Shown here piece by piece: positions 40,788 to 48,979 of a stretch of 64,000 nt of DNA. The translations under genes were made by a program, and so were the position numbers. This DNA comes from Mycobacterium scrofulaceum (GTDB lineage: Bacteria > Actinomycetota > Actinomycetes > Mycobacteriales > Mycobacteriaceae). The stretch spans positions 1-64,000 of the forward strand of contig NZ_MVIJ01000029.1 of the NCBI RefSeq assembly GCF_002086735.1, written 5' to 3'. Position 1 is the first letter of the stretch, and each line of letters opens with the position of its first letter. The notes beneath the pieces were generated by a model. The model searched no databases. It was given only the letters and a program-made list of their open reading frames with translations, and was not told the origin of the DNA.

Positions 40788-40924
40788 CGGCTGCGCACGC
40801 TTCCAGGCGTGTCCGGCACTCTCTCGAGGCCGTCGCGGTGCACAATCCGAGGACCGCGCGGGGGACGGCCGTGGGCGCCTGGGGCAGGCCGACTGCGGTT
40901 CGACCCGCCCGCGACAGAGGCCGG

Positions 40925-41281
40925 TCAGGCCCCCTTGATGGGCGCGGCCGCAGTGCCGACGGGGTCGGTGCCGAAAAGCGCCTGACCAAGCACGCGCAAC
41001 ACGTCCTGATCGGCGGGCGAGTAGTAGACGAACGTTCCTTCGCGACGGCCTTTGACCAGCCCGGCCAGGCGCAACTTGGCCAAATGCTGGCTGACCACCG
41101 CTGGTGCCACATCGGCCAGCTCGGCCAGGCACGCCACCGACGATTCGCCCTGCGACAACGCCCACAACACCTTGATGCGGGTCGGGTCGCTCAGCATCCG
41201 AAACGATTCGGTGGCGCGTTCGACCTGCGCGTCAGTCGGCATGGTGAACCCGGCGATCGATGTGTGCACAGCGTCAAGCAT
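40925..41281 (-). CDS. ArsR/SmtB-family metal-responsive repressor
   Basis: 118 aa from the ATG at 41281; an upstream TTG at 41302 lies within a dyad and seems less likely. Winged-helix core: FRMLSDPTRIKVLWALSQGESSVACLAELADVAPAVVSQHLAKLRLAGLVKGRREGTFVYY, in segments typical of SmtB/KmtR-like proteins. One cysteine (VACLAE) is in the position of the alpha3 site; no CxC is present, so metal ligands may be His/Asp. It is divergent from the P-type ATPase gene, with palindromes between them, and probably represses that gene and itself until metal binds. Confidence 0.92.
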   Translation of the reverse strand: MLDAVHTSIAGFTMPTDAQVERATESFRMLSDPTRIKVLWALSQGESSVACLAELADVAPAVVSQHLAKLRLAGLVKGRREGTFVYYSPADQDVLRVLGQALFGTDPVGTAAAPIKGA

Positions 41282-41293
41282 AACGCTGACCTG

Positions 41294-41307
41294 GGTGATC
41301 AATCACC
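41294..41307. promoter_or_regulatory. Dyad GGTGAT-CA-ATCACC at the arsR 5' end
   Basis: Two perfect 6-bp arms around CA lie just upstream of the ArsR-family start codon (41281) and overlap the alternative TTG start. It could be a second, weaker repressor site for autoregulation. Confidence 0.4.
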
Positions 41308-41327
41308 TATCTGCTCGTGCATTTGCA

Positions 41328-41349
41328 TATACGCATGATCATGCATATA
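41328..41349. promoter_or_regulatory. 22-bp ArsR-type operator between repressor and P-ATPase genes
   Basis: TATACGCATGATCATGCATATA is a palindrome with a perfect 12-bp core (GCATGATCATGC) and four more paired bases on each side; only one pair is mismatched. Position (10 bases before the ATPase GTG and about 50 before the repressor ATG), length and A+T-rich ends fit the ArsR/SmtB 12-2-12 operator class. Confidence 0.75.
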
Positions 41350-41359
41350 GGGTGGTCGG

Positions 41360-43336
41360 GTGACCTCCAGCACCCCGATCGCTGCTTCTTCCGGATTCGA
41401 CGCTGACGGGCGCGTCCCCTCGTGGCGAGCCCCGAGGTCGAGCACCTGGACCCTTCCGGAGGTTCGGTGGTCGCTGATCGCGACGGGATTGTTCGGGTTA
41501 GGCCTGCTCGCGCAACTGGCCGGGGGACCCGCGTGGTTGTATTGGGCGCTTTACCTGGCCTGCTACGCCGCCGGCGGGTGGGAACCCGGGCTTGCGGGAC
41601 TACAGGCATTGCGGGGCAAAACCCTGGACGTCGACTTGCTGATGGTCGCCGCGGCCGTCGGCGCAGCGGCGATCGGCCAGGTTTTCGACGGAGCGCTGCT
41701 GATCGTCATCTTCGCCACCTCCGGTGCGCTGGAGGCCGTGGCAACCAAGCGGACGGAGGATTCCGTGCGCGGACTGCTGGACCTCGCGCCGGACACCGCC
41801 ACGCGCGTCACGCCGGCGGGCGCCGACGAGGTCGTTGCCACCGCGATCCTCGACGTCGGCGACGTGCTGCTGATCCGGCCCGGGGAACGGGTCGGCGGCG
41901 ACGGCGTCGTGATCGACGGGGCCAGCGAGGTGGACCAGGCCACCATCACCGGGGAACCTCTGCCGGTCGACAAGACCACCGGCGACGAAGTGTTCGCCGG
42001 GACGCTCAACGGCACCGGCACACTTCGGGTGCGGGTGACCCGGCCGGCCGCCGAGACCGTCATCGCGCGGATCGTTGCGATGGTTGCCGAGGCGAGCGCC
42101 AGCAAGGCCCGGATGCAGTTGTTCATCGAGAAAGTCGAACAGCGCTACTCGGTGGGCATGGTGTGCGCGACCATCGCCTTGTTCGTGATTCCGTTGTGGT
42201 TGGGCGCCGACCTGCAGTCGGCGCTGCTGAGGGCGATGACGTTCATGATCGTCGCCTCGCCGTGCGCATTGGTCCTTTCGACCATGCCGCCGCTCTTGGT
42301 GGCGATCGCCAACGCCGGCCGCCACGGGGTGCTGGTCAAATCGGCTGTCGTGCTCGAAAAGCTGGCCACCGTAACCCAAGTCGCCCTTGACAAGACCGGA
42401 ACGCTGACCGAGGGGGCACCGCGGCTCACCGGCGTGCACACGCTGTCGCAGGCGAAGTGGACCGAAAAGGAGCTGCTGTCGCTGGCCGCCGCCGCGGAGC
42501 ACCCCTCTGAGCATCCGTTGGCACGCGCCATCGTCGCCGCGGCTCTCGATGAGAACCTATCGCTGCGGTCGGCAACCGATTTCACGTCGACACCCGGACG
42601 AGGTGTCCGTGCCCGGATCGGCGCCGACATCATCGAGGTCGGCAGCCCGACCCTGCTCGACCGGCACGACCATCCCGCCCGGGCAACCGTCACCGAGCTG
42701 GAACACACCGGCCAGACGGCTATCGTCGTGCGCGTCAACGGCATCCCCGCGGGAGTGCTCGGCCTGGCGGACCGCCCCCGCGGCGAAGCCGCTGACGCCG
42801 CCGCGCGCGTTGCCACGCTCACCGGCGCCGAGCCCGTCCTGCTGACGGGGGACAACCCGCGCGCCGCGGCGCGACTCGCCAGCGAGCTGGGTATCTCCGA
42901 CGTCCGGGCCGAGCTACTCCCCGAGGACAAGGTCACCGCGGTCCGAGACTTGGAAGCCAACGGCGCCAAAGTGCTGCTCGTCGGCGACGGGGTCAACGAT
43001 GCTCCGGCCATGGCCGTGGCGCACGTCGGCATAGCCATGGGCCGCTCCGGCTCCGACCTCACCCTGGAAACCGCCGACGCCGTCATCACCCGCGACGACC
43101 TGGCCACCGTTCCCGCTGTCATCGCTCTCGCGCGCCGCGCACGCCGCGTGGTCGCGGCCAACCTCACCATCGCCGCGACCTTCATTGCCGTACTCGTCGC
43201 ATGGGACTTGCTCGGGCACCTGCCACTCCCACTCGGCGTCGCCGGCCATGAGGGCTCCACCGTCCTGGTCGGCCTCAACGGCCTGCGCCTGCTGCGCAAC
43301 AGCGCCTGGCCCACGCCGGGTCGCTCACCCCGCTAG
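41360..43336 (+). CDS. P1B-4-type metal-transporting ATPase (CtpD/CtpJ-like)
   Basis: 658 aa, GTG start. It has the P-ATPase motifs TGEPLP, DKTGTLTEG (phosphorylated Asp), HP loop (EHPSEHPLARAI) and GDGVNDAPA. The transmembrane metal site reads SPCALVL in helix 6 and HEGSTVLVGLNGLRLL in the last helix, the SPC/HEGxT pair of the P1B-4 group that exports cobalt or ferrous iron (mycobacterial CtpD and CtpJ). No N-terminal metal-binding domain is present. It is divergent from an ArsR-family repressor with a palindromic operator directly before its start, so metal-induced export is the likely role. Confidence 0.93.
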   Translation: MTSSTPIAASSGFDADGRVPSWRAPRSSTWTLPEVRWSLIATGLFGLGLLAQLAGGPAWLYWALYLACYAAGGWEPGLAGLQALRGKTLDVDLLMVAAAVGAAAIGQVFDGALLIVIFATSGALEAVATKRTEDSVRGLLDLAPDTATRVTPAGADEVVATAILDVGDVLLIRPGERVGGDGVVIDGASEVDQATITGEPLPVDKTTGDEVFAGTLNGTGTLRVRVTRPAAETVIARIVAMVAEASASKARMQLFIEKVEQRYSVGMVCATIALFVIPLWLGADLQSALLRAMTFMIVASPCALVLSTMPPLLVAIANAGRHGVLVKSAVVLEKLATVTQVALDKTGTLTEGAPRLTGVHTLSQAKWTEKELLSLAAAAEHPSEHPLARAIVAAALDENLSLRSATDFTSTPGRGVRARIGADIIEVGSPTLLDRHDHPARATVTELEHTGQTAIVVRVNGIPAGVLGLADRPRGEAADAAARVATLTGAEPVLLTGDNPRAAARLASELGISDVRAELLPEDKVTAVRDLEANGAKVLLVGDGVNDAPAMAVAHVGIAMGRSGSDLTLETADAVITRDDLATVPAVIALARRARRVVAANLTIAATFIAVLVAWDLLGHLPLPLGVAGHEGSTVLVGLNGLRLLRNSAWPTPGRSPR

Positions 43337-43400
43337 CAGAGCCACGTGGTCGAGGTCGGTTGGATTTCTAACCCGGCCCCAGCGCGTCCGCAAAAGAGCG

Positions 43401-43871
43401 TCAGACCAACCCCGAAGCGTCGAACACCCAGCTGGTGTCGGCGTTCGCCAGGTTCTCGAAGTGGTTCGGGGGAGCGAAGGCCACCAACGAGTTCATGTCC
43501 CAATAGTCCTTCCAGACCGTGATCTTCGGTTCGTCCCCTTGCGAGACGACCTTGTGGACGGTCACGAACCTCAGCACGCCTTGCTCGCCGGTCGCGAACG
43601 TCCACGTCTCGGAGTGCTCGTACAGCACGTCGGAACCGTTGGACACCAGCACGCCGTCGTGGTTCTCGTAGCCGGCCAGCGGCTCGAGGCCCATCTTCAG
43701 CCGCTTGACGATGTCTTCGGGTCCGCGCGCCGACAGCGCGGGGACCGGCATGTCGACGTAGAGGCAGTCATCGGAGAGGAAAGTCTTGACCGCCTCCCAG
43801 TCCCGCCGCGAGAGCGCCTGCCACATCCCGAGGACCACATCCTCGACCGAGATCATAGAAACGTCTGTCAT
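43401..43871 (-). CDS. NTF2-like / limonene-epoxide-hydrolase-family protein
   Basis: 156 aa. The fold is suggested by VVLGMWQALSRRDWEAVKTFLSDDCLYVDMPVP split into the usual first helix and strand, and by WTFATGEQGVLRFVTVHKV; KITVWKDYWDMNSL carries the Asp/Trp pattern seen in the limonene-1,2-epoxide hydrolase branch. It could be a small hydrolase, isomerase or ligand binder. The ATG at 43871 is used; a second Met five residues on is possible. It lies alone, downstream of the ATPase gene on the opposite strand and just downstream of cyp140's 3' end. Confidence 0.78.
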   Translation of the reverse strand: MTDVSMISVEDVVLGMWQALSRRDWEAVKTFLSDDCLYVDMPVPALSARGPEDIVKRLKMGLEPLAGYENHDGVLVSNGSDVLYEHSETWTFATGEQGVLRFVTVHKVVSQGDEPKITVWKDYWDMNSLVAFAPPNHFENLANADTSWVFDASGLV

Positions 43872-43916
43872 AGCGCAAATAAACTCGGTTACCCAACGGG
43901 TGTCAACACCAAATCC

Positions 43917-45260
43917 CTAGCCGTCGACGCGCGCCATCGACCGTGCCGGACCCAGCGCCACCGGCAGCGACGACCAGCCCCGCAGCACGCGCGTGTCGCG
44001 CCTGCTGCCCGCGCCCGCCGCGCGCACCTCGGGGAAGCGGTCGAAGAACGTGCGGAGCCCGACCTCGCCCTCGGCGCGCGCCAGCGCCGCACCCAGGCAG
44101 AAGTGCCGGCCCCCGGAAAACGCGAGATGCCTTCCCGCGTTGGCCCGTTCGATGTCGAAACGGTGCGGTTCGGCGAACACCGCCGGGTCGCGGTTGGCGG
44201 CGGCCAGATAGACCAGCACCAGGTCGCCGCGCTGAACTTGCCTGGCGCCCAACTCGACATCCTTGAGCGCCACCCGCGCGGTCAACTGCACCGGGGACTC
44301 CAGCCGCAGTATCTCCTCGACGGCATTGGGCCATAACTCGGGCCGCCGGCGCAGGGTATCGAGGCGGTCGGGGGCGTCCAGCAGCATGCGAATCCCGTTG
44401 CCCAGCAGGTTCACCGTGGTCTCGAAACCGGCCGCCAGGACCAGCCCGGCGATCGCTCGCAGCTCGTTCTCATCCAAATGTGTCTCGGCGGAGCCGCTTT
44501 CGGCAATCTGGATCAGCTGGCTCATCAGGTTGTCGCTCGGGGCGCTCCGCAGCCGGCCCAGATGCCCGTCGAGCCAGGAGCTGAAGCCGGCCAGCCCGCG
44601 CTGCACCGTGCGGTACTGCTGCCACGTCAGGCCGATGTCCAGGCTCGGCGCGGCGAGTTCACCGAACTCCAGGACGCGCCCCCGGTCTCGCTCGGGAACG
44701 CCGAGGATGTCGCTGATGATCGCGACCGGCAGTCGCGAGCAATAGCGCCCGACGACGTCGACGACACCGGAGGCGCCGGATTCGGCGGCCAGCTGATCCA
44801 ACAGGGCGGCGGCCGTCTGCTCCACCCGGTCCCGCAACGCGGCGACCGCCCGCGGGGTGAAGACGGCCGACACCGTCTTGCGGTACCGGGTGTGGTCCGG
44901 CGGCTCGACCGCGAGCAGCGACGGCGCGCGCAGCGGATGCAGCAGGTCGTCGCGGGTGTGGCGTTCGAGCCATTTCAACGGCCCGGGCAGGTTCGCCCCG
45001 AACACCAGCACGCGGAAGTCGTCGGAGCGCAGCAGCTCGTGGGCGAGCGCGTGGTCGGCGGTCAGATAGCTGACGCGCCCCTTGACCAGCGGCCCCGCGG
45101 CCCGCAGTTCGTCGTAGAAGGGGACCGGGTTGGCGGCCACCGTCGGATCGGCGATCAGCCTGGCGTGCAGGTCGCCCCGCCGGACCCCGAGCGTGGCGAC
45201 GCCCCGGATGAACCCGTGCATCGCCAACCAGTGCAGTCGTTCCTTCACCGGCCCCTCCAT
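43917..45260 (-). CDS. cyp140: Cytochrome P450 CYP140
   Basis: 447 aa. P450 hallmarks: I-helix AGFETTVNLLGNG (oxygen-activating E/T), ExxR (EEILRLESPVQ), and haem-binding FSGGRHFCLGAALARAEGE with the cysteine ligand. Its place before lppE and the Rv1882c-like SDR matches Rv1880c (cyp140) in M. tuberculosis. The substrate is not known; electrons would come from a ferredoxin and reductase encoded elsewhere. ATG 45260 is the first codon. The N-terminus (EGPVKERLHWLAMHGFIRGVA) is amphipathic rather than a membrane anchor. Confidence 0.93.
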   Translation of the reverse strand: MEGPVKERLHWLAMHGFIRGVATLGVRRGDLHARLIADPTVAANPVPFYDELRAAGPLVKGRVSYLTADHALAHELLRSDDFRVLVFGANLPGPLKWLERHTRDDLLHPLRAPSLLAVEPPDHTRYRKTVSAVFTPRAVAALRDRVEQTAAALLDQLAAESGASGVVDVVGRYCSRLPVAIISDILGVPERDRGRVLEFGELAAPSLDIGLTWQQYRTVQRGLAGFSSWLDGHLGRLRSAPSDNLMSQLIQIAESGSAETHLDENELRAIAGLVLAAGFETTVNLLGNGIRMLLDAPDRLDTLRRRPELWPNAVEEILRLESPVQLTARVALKDVELGARQVQRGDLVLVYLAAANRDPAVFAEPHRFDIERANAGRHLAFSGGRHFCLGAALARAEGEVGLRTFFDRFPEVRAAGAGSRRDTRVLRGWSSLPVALGPARSMARVDG

Positions 45261-45301
45261 CGGTCGATGTCACCGAGCCTAGGCCCCCGCTCCGGGCTGG
45301 G

Positions 45302-45718
45302 TCAGCACTCGGCGATGATCTTGAATGCTGTGGTCACCACTTTGTCGGGGTTGCTGCTGTTGATGCCGTACGCGCTGCCGGTGATGGTGTAGGCGTCGTT
45401 GGTGACGTCGGCGTGCGCGTCACCGACCCCGCCCTCCCAGAAGCTGCCGGTGAACCCGTCGATGTTGCGGATCTTCACCCATTGCGGCATCGCCCGGTAG
45501 CCGCTGGTCAGCACTACCGCCTCGACGCTGCCGTCGTGGTCCTTGATGTCGATGGTGCGGTACTGCTGGTTTTGGCTGCACGCCGGAGGGCGTGTGGCGT
45601 GCGTAGCGCCGTCGACGGTCAGGCGGGCCGCTTTCCGCGGCGTCGTCTGGGCCTGGCCGCACCCCGCGACGCCGACGGCGACCAGCAGGCAAACCACCCC
45701 GATTAACCGGTTTCGCAC
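45302..45718 (-). CDS. lppE: Lipoprotein LppE
   Basis: 138 aa, GTG start. The N-terminus RLIGVVCLLVAVGVAGC ends in a good lipobox (VAGC), so the protein is lipid-modified and anchored on the outer face of the membrane. The mature part resembles the small LpqH/19-kDa type: a conserved ACSQNQQYRTIDIKDHDG, NIDGFTGSFWEGG and a terminal cysteine (FKIIAEC) that probably pairs with the inner one. Position matches Rv1881c. Function of this family is unknown; members are surface antigens. Confidence 0.9.
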   Translation of the reverse strand: MRNRLIGVVCLLVAVGVAGCGQAQTTPRKAARLTVDGATHATRPPACSQNQQYRTIDIKDHDGSVEAVVLTSGYRAMPQWVKIRNIDGFTGSFWEGGVGDAHADVTNDAYTITGSAYGINSSNPDKVVTTAFKIIAEC

Positions 45719-45746
45719 CGGCTCACCTCCTTTTCTGCCGCTTTCC

Positions 45747-46580
45747 CTACTGCCGCTTCGGCATCAGCCCGGGCAGGGACTTGACGATGCTGCGTCGCAC
45801 GAACTCCGGGCTCAGCCCCTTGAACACGTCGATCAGGCGAATGCTCTTGGGGACGTACCAATGCAACCGCTTCGGGTGGTGGTAAGCCTGCCACGCCGCT
45901 TCCGCCACGCTGCTTGCCGGCATCAACCGGAGCATGCCCTTCTTGGGCGCCGTCGCGCGCAGTTGCTCCGGCGTCATCGGCGCGCCGCCGCCGTCGGAGT
46001 GGTTCGTCGTCGTGGTCAGGATGGCGGTGTCGATCAGGCCGGGCAGCACGTCCGCGACCCGCACCCCGTGCCGCCGCCATTCCACACTCAGCGCCTCGGT
46101 CAACCCTTTGACCGCGTGCTTGGTCGACGAATAAACGGCCAGGCGGGGCATGCCGTAGGTCGCAGACGAAGACGAGGTCGAAAACATCAGGCTGCCCCGC
46201 GTCCTCTTCAGGTACGGCAACGACGCGTAGGCACCGGTCAGTACCGCCTTGTAGTTGATGTCGACGACGCGCATCGCCGCCTCGTAGGGCACGTCCTCGA
46301 ACCACCCGCTTTCGCCGATGCCGGCGTTGTTCCACATCATGTCGAGGCCGCCGTCGCGGTTGCCTGCGCAGAAGTCGGCCAGGGCGCCCTCAAGGGCCGC
46401 CTTGTCCGTCACATCGACCTGGCGGGTCCACAGTCGATCCCCGCCGAGTTCCTCCTGCAGCGTCGCCAGACCCTCGCCGTTGCGGTCCACAGCGCCGACC
46501 CGCCAGCCTTTGGCGTGGAACAGCTTGGCCCCCTCCCGGCCCATGCCGCTGCCGGCGCCGGTGATGAAGATCGATTTCAC
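45747..46580 (-). CDS. SDR-family oxidoreductase (Rv1882c-like)
   Basis: 277-aa classical SDR: cofactor motif ITGAGSGMGREGAK, Asp after the second strand (VGAVDRNGE) favouring NAD(H), NNAGIGESG, and the catalytic Ser/Tyr/Lys in STSSSSATYGMPRLAVYSSTK. The C-terminal tail is basic (RRSIVKSLPGLMPKRQ). Substrate unknown. It begins 6 bases after the stop of the upstream SRPBCC gene, so they are one unit, as in Rv1883c-Rv1882c. Confidence 0.92.
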   Translation of the reverse strand: MKSIFITGAGSGMGREGAKLFHAKGWRVGAVDRNGEGLATLQEELGGDRLWTRQVDVTDKAALEGALADFCAGNRDGGLDMMWNNAGIGESGWFEDVPYEAAMRVVDINYKAVLTGAYASLPYLKRTRGSLMFSTSSSSATYGMPRLAVYSSTKHAVKGLTEALSVEWRRHGVRVADVLPGLIDTAILTTTTNHSDGGGAPMTPEQLRATAPKKGMLRLMPASSVAEAAWQAYHHPKRLHWYVPKSIRLIDVFKGLSPEFVRRSIVKSLPGLMPKRQ

Positions 46581-46586
46581 GGCGCG

Positions 46587-47042
46587 TCAGCCGGCCTCGA
46601 CCACATCTTTGATGCGGTTCAGGGTCTTGGTCATGTCGCGGACGTTGCGTCGCTTGCGCAGGAAACCGCCTATGAGCCAGTAGAGGCCGAGCCACGGCGC
46701 GGGGCTGAGCCGAAAAGACTCGGTCACGTCCGTGCCGCCGCCGCTCGGCGCCAACCGGTAGTGCCAGTTGTTGACGGCCCGATCGCCGAGCAACACCGCG
46801 AAGCCGAATTCGCGGCCCGGTTCGCACGCGGTGACCTCGCACGTCGTCCAATAGACCGGCCCGATTTCGTTGCGGCGCACATGCCCACGGAATTTCGCGC
46901 CGAGGGCCGGGCCGGTCGCGCCGCCCAGCCACTCGGCCTCGAACACTTCGGGGGAGAACCGGCCGATGTTGCCGACGTTTGCGATGAGATCCCAGATCTT
47001 GTTCGCAGACGCCGCCATATGAACAGTCGCCGAACCTTCCAT
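46587..47042 (-). CDS. SRPBCC/polyketide-cyclase-like protein (Rv1883c-like)
   Basis: 151 aa from the ATG at 47042; a TTG four codons upstream is less likely. It opens with GSATVHMAASANKIWDLIANVGNIGRFSP, typical of the START/SRPBCC fold, and continues PVYWTTCEVTACEPGREFGFAV. It should hold a hydrophobic ligand. Close linkage (6 bases) to the SDR gene suggests the two act on the same compound; identity unknown. Confidence 0.85.
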   Translation of the reverse strand: MEGSATVHMAASANKIWDLIANVGNIGRFSPEVFEAEWLGGATGPALGAKFRGHVRRNEIGPVYWTTCEVTACEPGREFGFAVLLGDRAVNNWHYRLAPSGGGTDVTESFRLSPAPWLGLYWLIGGFLRKRRNVRDMTKTLNRIKDVVEAG

Positions 47043-47098
47043 GGCCTGATCCAAACACAGCTTCCCGTTTGGTCATAGACCGCACAGGCGGTTGATCG

Positions 47099-47509
47099 TC
47101 AGTGCGGAACCGCCGCCTGGATCAGCCCGTTGATGATCTCCTTGATGCCCTGCGCGGGGTGCGAGTACCAACCGATCGGCAGGCCAGAGGCGGCGCCGCA
47201 CTTCGGCCACGCCTCCACACCCTGGTCGGCGAAAACCCGGTTGGCCACGGCGATTTGCTGCTCGCGGGTCGCGGCGGCCGGATTGCCGACACCGCCGTAT
47301 CGCTGCCACGTGCCCGGCTTGAATTGAAGCCCACCGTAATTGCCGTTCCCCGTGTTGGCGTGCCAGTTGCCGCCGGACTCGCACTGGGCGATCGCATCCC
47401 AGTTGGGCGTGGGGGCGGCGCTGACCACCCCGGTGGACGAAGCGATCGACGCTGCAACGAACCCGCCGACCGCCAGGGACTTGACGAGGGGCTTGCAGAG
47501 AATTTTCAT
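47099..47509 (-). CDS. rpfC: Resuscitation-promoting factor RpfC
   Basis: About 136 aa from the ATG at 47509, which gives a normal signal peptide (KILCKPLVKSLAVGGFVAASIAS...VSA); an ATG at 47548 would add 13 residues. The Rpf domain is intact: NWDAIAQCESGGNWHANTGN carries the catalytic glutamate in a lysozyme-like fold, with two cysteines forming the known disulphide (QCES...PKCGAAS). Secreted Rpfs cleave peptidoglycan and wake dormant cells. It is shorter than annotated M. tuberculosis RpfC, mainly at the N-terminus. The chorismate mutase gene lies just upstream on the same strand across an A+T-rich gap. Confidence 0.95.
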   Translation of the reverse strand: MKILCKPLVKSLAVGGFVAASIASSTGVVSAAPTPNWDAIAQCESGGNWHANTGNGNYGGLQFKPGTWQRYGGVGNPAAATREQQIAVANRVFADQGVEAWPKCGAASGLPIGWYSHPAQGIKEIINGLIQAAVPH

Positions 47510-47641
47510 GCCCTGGATTTCGGCCGCCGTGGCCAAAGCGTTACCCATTCGAAAATGGGGCGAGATATGCCGTCTATCAGCGGAAATGGCGTTTTACCGG
47601 AGCAAAAAGAAAGTGTTAGAAACCGGTGAGGAAAAACTAAA

Positions 47642-48223
47642 TTATTGCTGGCAATATGACTGCGTTGCTAACGCCAGCGCCCGTTGATAGAGGCCGTCGA
47701 GCCGGCGCGCGCGGACCACGCCGGCCCTGGCGAGGTCGAGCTGGGCGGGGCACGCCGGCGAATGCAGCAGGTCCCAGTTGGCCACCACCTGGGACAGCAT
47801 GGCTTGGTTGAGGTCGTCGATCACCGACCGCGACGCCGACAGATCCGCCGACTCGCGCGGGGCGCCCGCGGGATTCAGCTTCCAATCCGCGAATCGGCTG
47901 TATTCGACGCCCTCGGTGGCGTTGATCTGGTCGCCGAACACGCGGGTGACGTAGTCGGGGTCGACGCGCTGGGCGGCGGCCGCGGCGGCCATCACCGCCA
48001 GCTCGTGCTGAACCCGGCCCTCGTCTTCGATCCCCCCGTGGGTGGTCCACTTGAAGGCGGCCACGGGCTCGGCGATCTGTAACCGCTGCGCGGCGGCGTC
48101 CACCAACGGCGTGAGCGGGCCGGTGTCGTCGGCCGTCGCCGGCGAAGCCGCCAGGATTGCGAGCCCGCCGAGCACGCCGCCGCAGCGGGCCGTCAGGGCG
48201 GCGCGGCGGCTGGTCATGACCAT
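47642..48223 (-). CDS. Secreted chorismate mutase (AroQ-gamma type, Rv1885c-like)
   Basis: 193 aa from ATG 48223 (48217 also possible). A signal peptide ends near ASPATAD. The mature helical protein has the features of the exported *AroQ enzyme: VDAAAQRLQIAEPVAAFKW, the segment VFGDQINATEGVEYSRFADWKLNP, SASRSVIDDLNQAML and a C-terminal Cys pairing with the one in SPACPAQLD. It converts chorismate to prephenate, outside the cytoplasm, a puzzling location shared with M. tuberculosis Rv1885c. It lies between rpfC and the fbpB region as in M. tuberculosis. Confidence 0.93.
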   Translation of the reverse strand: MVMTSRRAALTARCGGVLGGLAILAASPATADDTGPLTPLVDAAAQRLQIAEPVAAFKWTTHGGIEDEGRVQHELAVMAAAAAAQRVDPDYVTRVFGDQINATEGVEYSRFADWKLNPAGAPRESADLSASRSVIDDLNQAMLSQVVANWDLLHSPACPAQLDLARAGVVRARRLDGLYQRALALATQSYCQQ

Positions 48224-48271
48224 GATTGTGCGGCAACGCCGGGCGGGCAGGCGCCTCGGAGTTAGCCTGAG

Positions 48272-48894
48272 ATGCTGATGTCGTCGACCATGGACAGCCG
48301 CGGCCCGCACCGCGTTCCCACGCAGCGCGGGAAATCATTGCGTTCGAAGCAGATTCGTGTGCTGGTCGCGGTGGCGCTGGCGATTCCCTTGCTGCTGGCT
48401 GCCGCTTTCCTCATGGTGGACCGCCTGCATTCGAGTCCGGTCGACGCGCTCGACCATCCGGACAGTCCGTTGAGCGACGACCAGTCGAAGGCTCAGGTCG
48501 TCCAATCGGCGCGAAGCGTCCTCGCCACGACGGGCCTGCGGGCGTCGTCGGCCGGCTATGCGCTGATGTCCTGCAAGAACCGCGACGCCCCCCCTATCAA
48601 GGCGCGATCTATCTGACGTTCTCGGTGCCCGCCGCGGCGGCGGCCGACACTTACTTCCCGCGGATTGCCGCGACGCTGGCCGAGCATGGCTGGGCCGAGG
48701 GCCTACGGCCCAACAATCACGCTTTCGCCGCGACGCTCACCAAGGATGCCGTCACGGTGATCGTCTATCGCCACGACGACGATCAACGCCTGGGTGTCCT
48801 GCGCGTCTACGGTCAGTGCCGGAACGTCGGCGATCACCGCGGGGACGCGACCGCGTGGAGCGACATCACCGACGAGATCGGCCGAACGCGTTGA
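48272..48894 (+). pseudogene. Single-helix membrane protein gene with frameshift in a C7 tract
   Basis: The first frame (ATG 48272, GGAG 10 bases upstream) encodes a basic N-terminus, one transmembrane helix (VLVAVALAIPLLLAAAFLMV) and an extracytoplasmic part, then stops at 48616 just after a run of seven C (48588-48594). In the -1 frame the sequence continues at once as YQGAIYLTFSVPAAAAADTYFPRI... to 48894, plainly the rest of the same protein. One C lost from a C8 run explains it. Repaired length is about 207 aa. I do not recognise a domain. It may be a true mutation, a phase-variable tract or a sequencing indel. Confidence 0.75.
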
Positions 48895-48921
48895 CCGGCT
48901 GACGCAAGGACCCCGGAAGCA

Positions 48922-48958
48922 CTACTGCGCCCGACGGCGTCGACGTCGGGCGCAGTAG
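48922..48958. terminator. Strong bidirectional terminator, 14-bp perfect stem
   Basis: CTACTGCGCCCGAC (48922-48935) and GTCGGGCGCAGTAG (48945-48958) form a perfect 14-bp stem with a 9-base loop. It lies between the 3' ends of the frameshifted membrane-protein gene (48894) and fbpB (48980), and can serve both. Confidence 0.88.
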
Positions 48959-48979
48959 CGACCTCGGGGCAGGTGAGGT

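Noticed and set aside
45543..47078. 511-codon rightward frame opposite lppE and SDR genes
   Set aside because: Shadow of three real leftward genes; composition is not protein-like.
47549..47641. A+T-rich patch upstream of rpfC as foreign DNA or a riboswitch
   Set aside because: It is short, lies exactly at a promoter position, and shows no stable conserved fold that I can identify.
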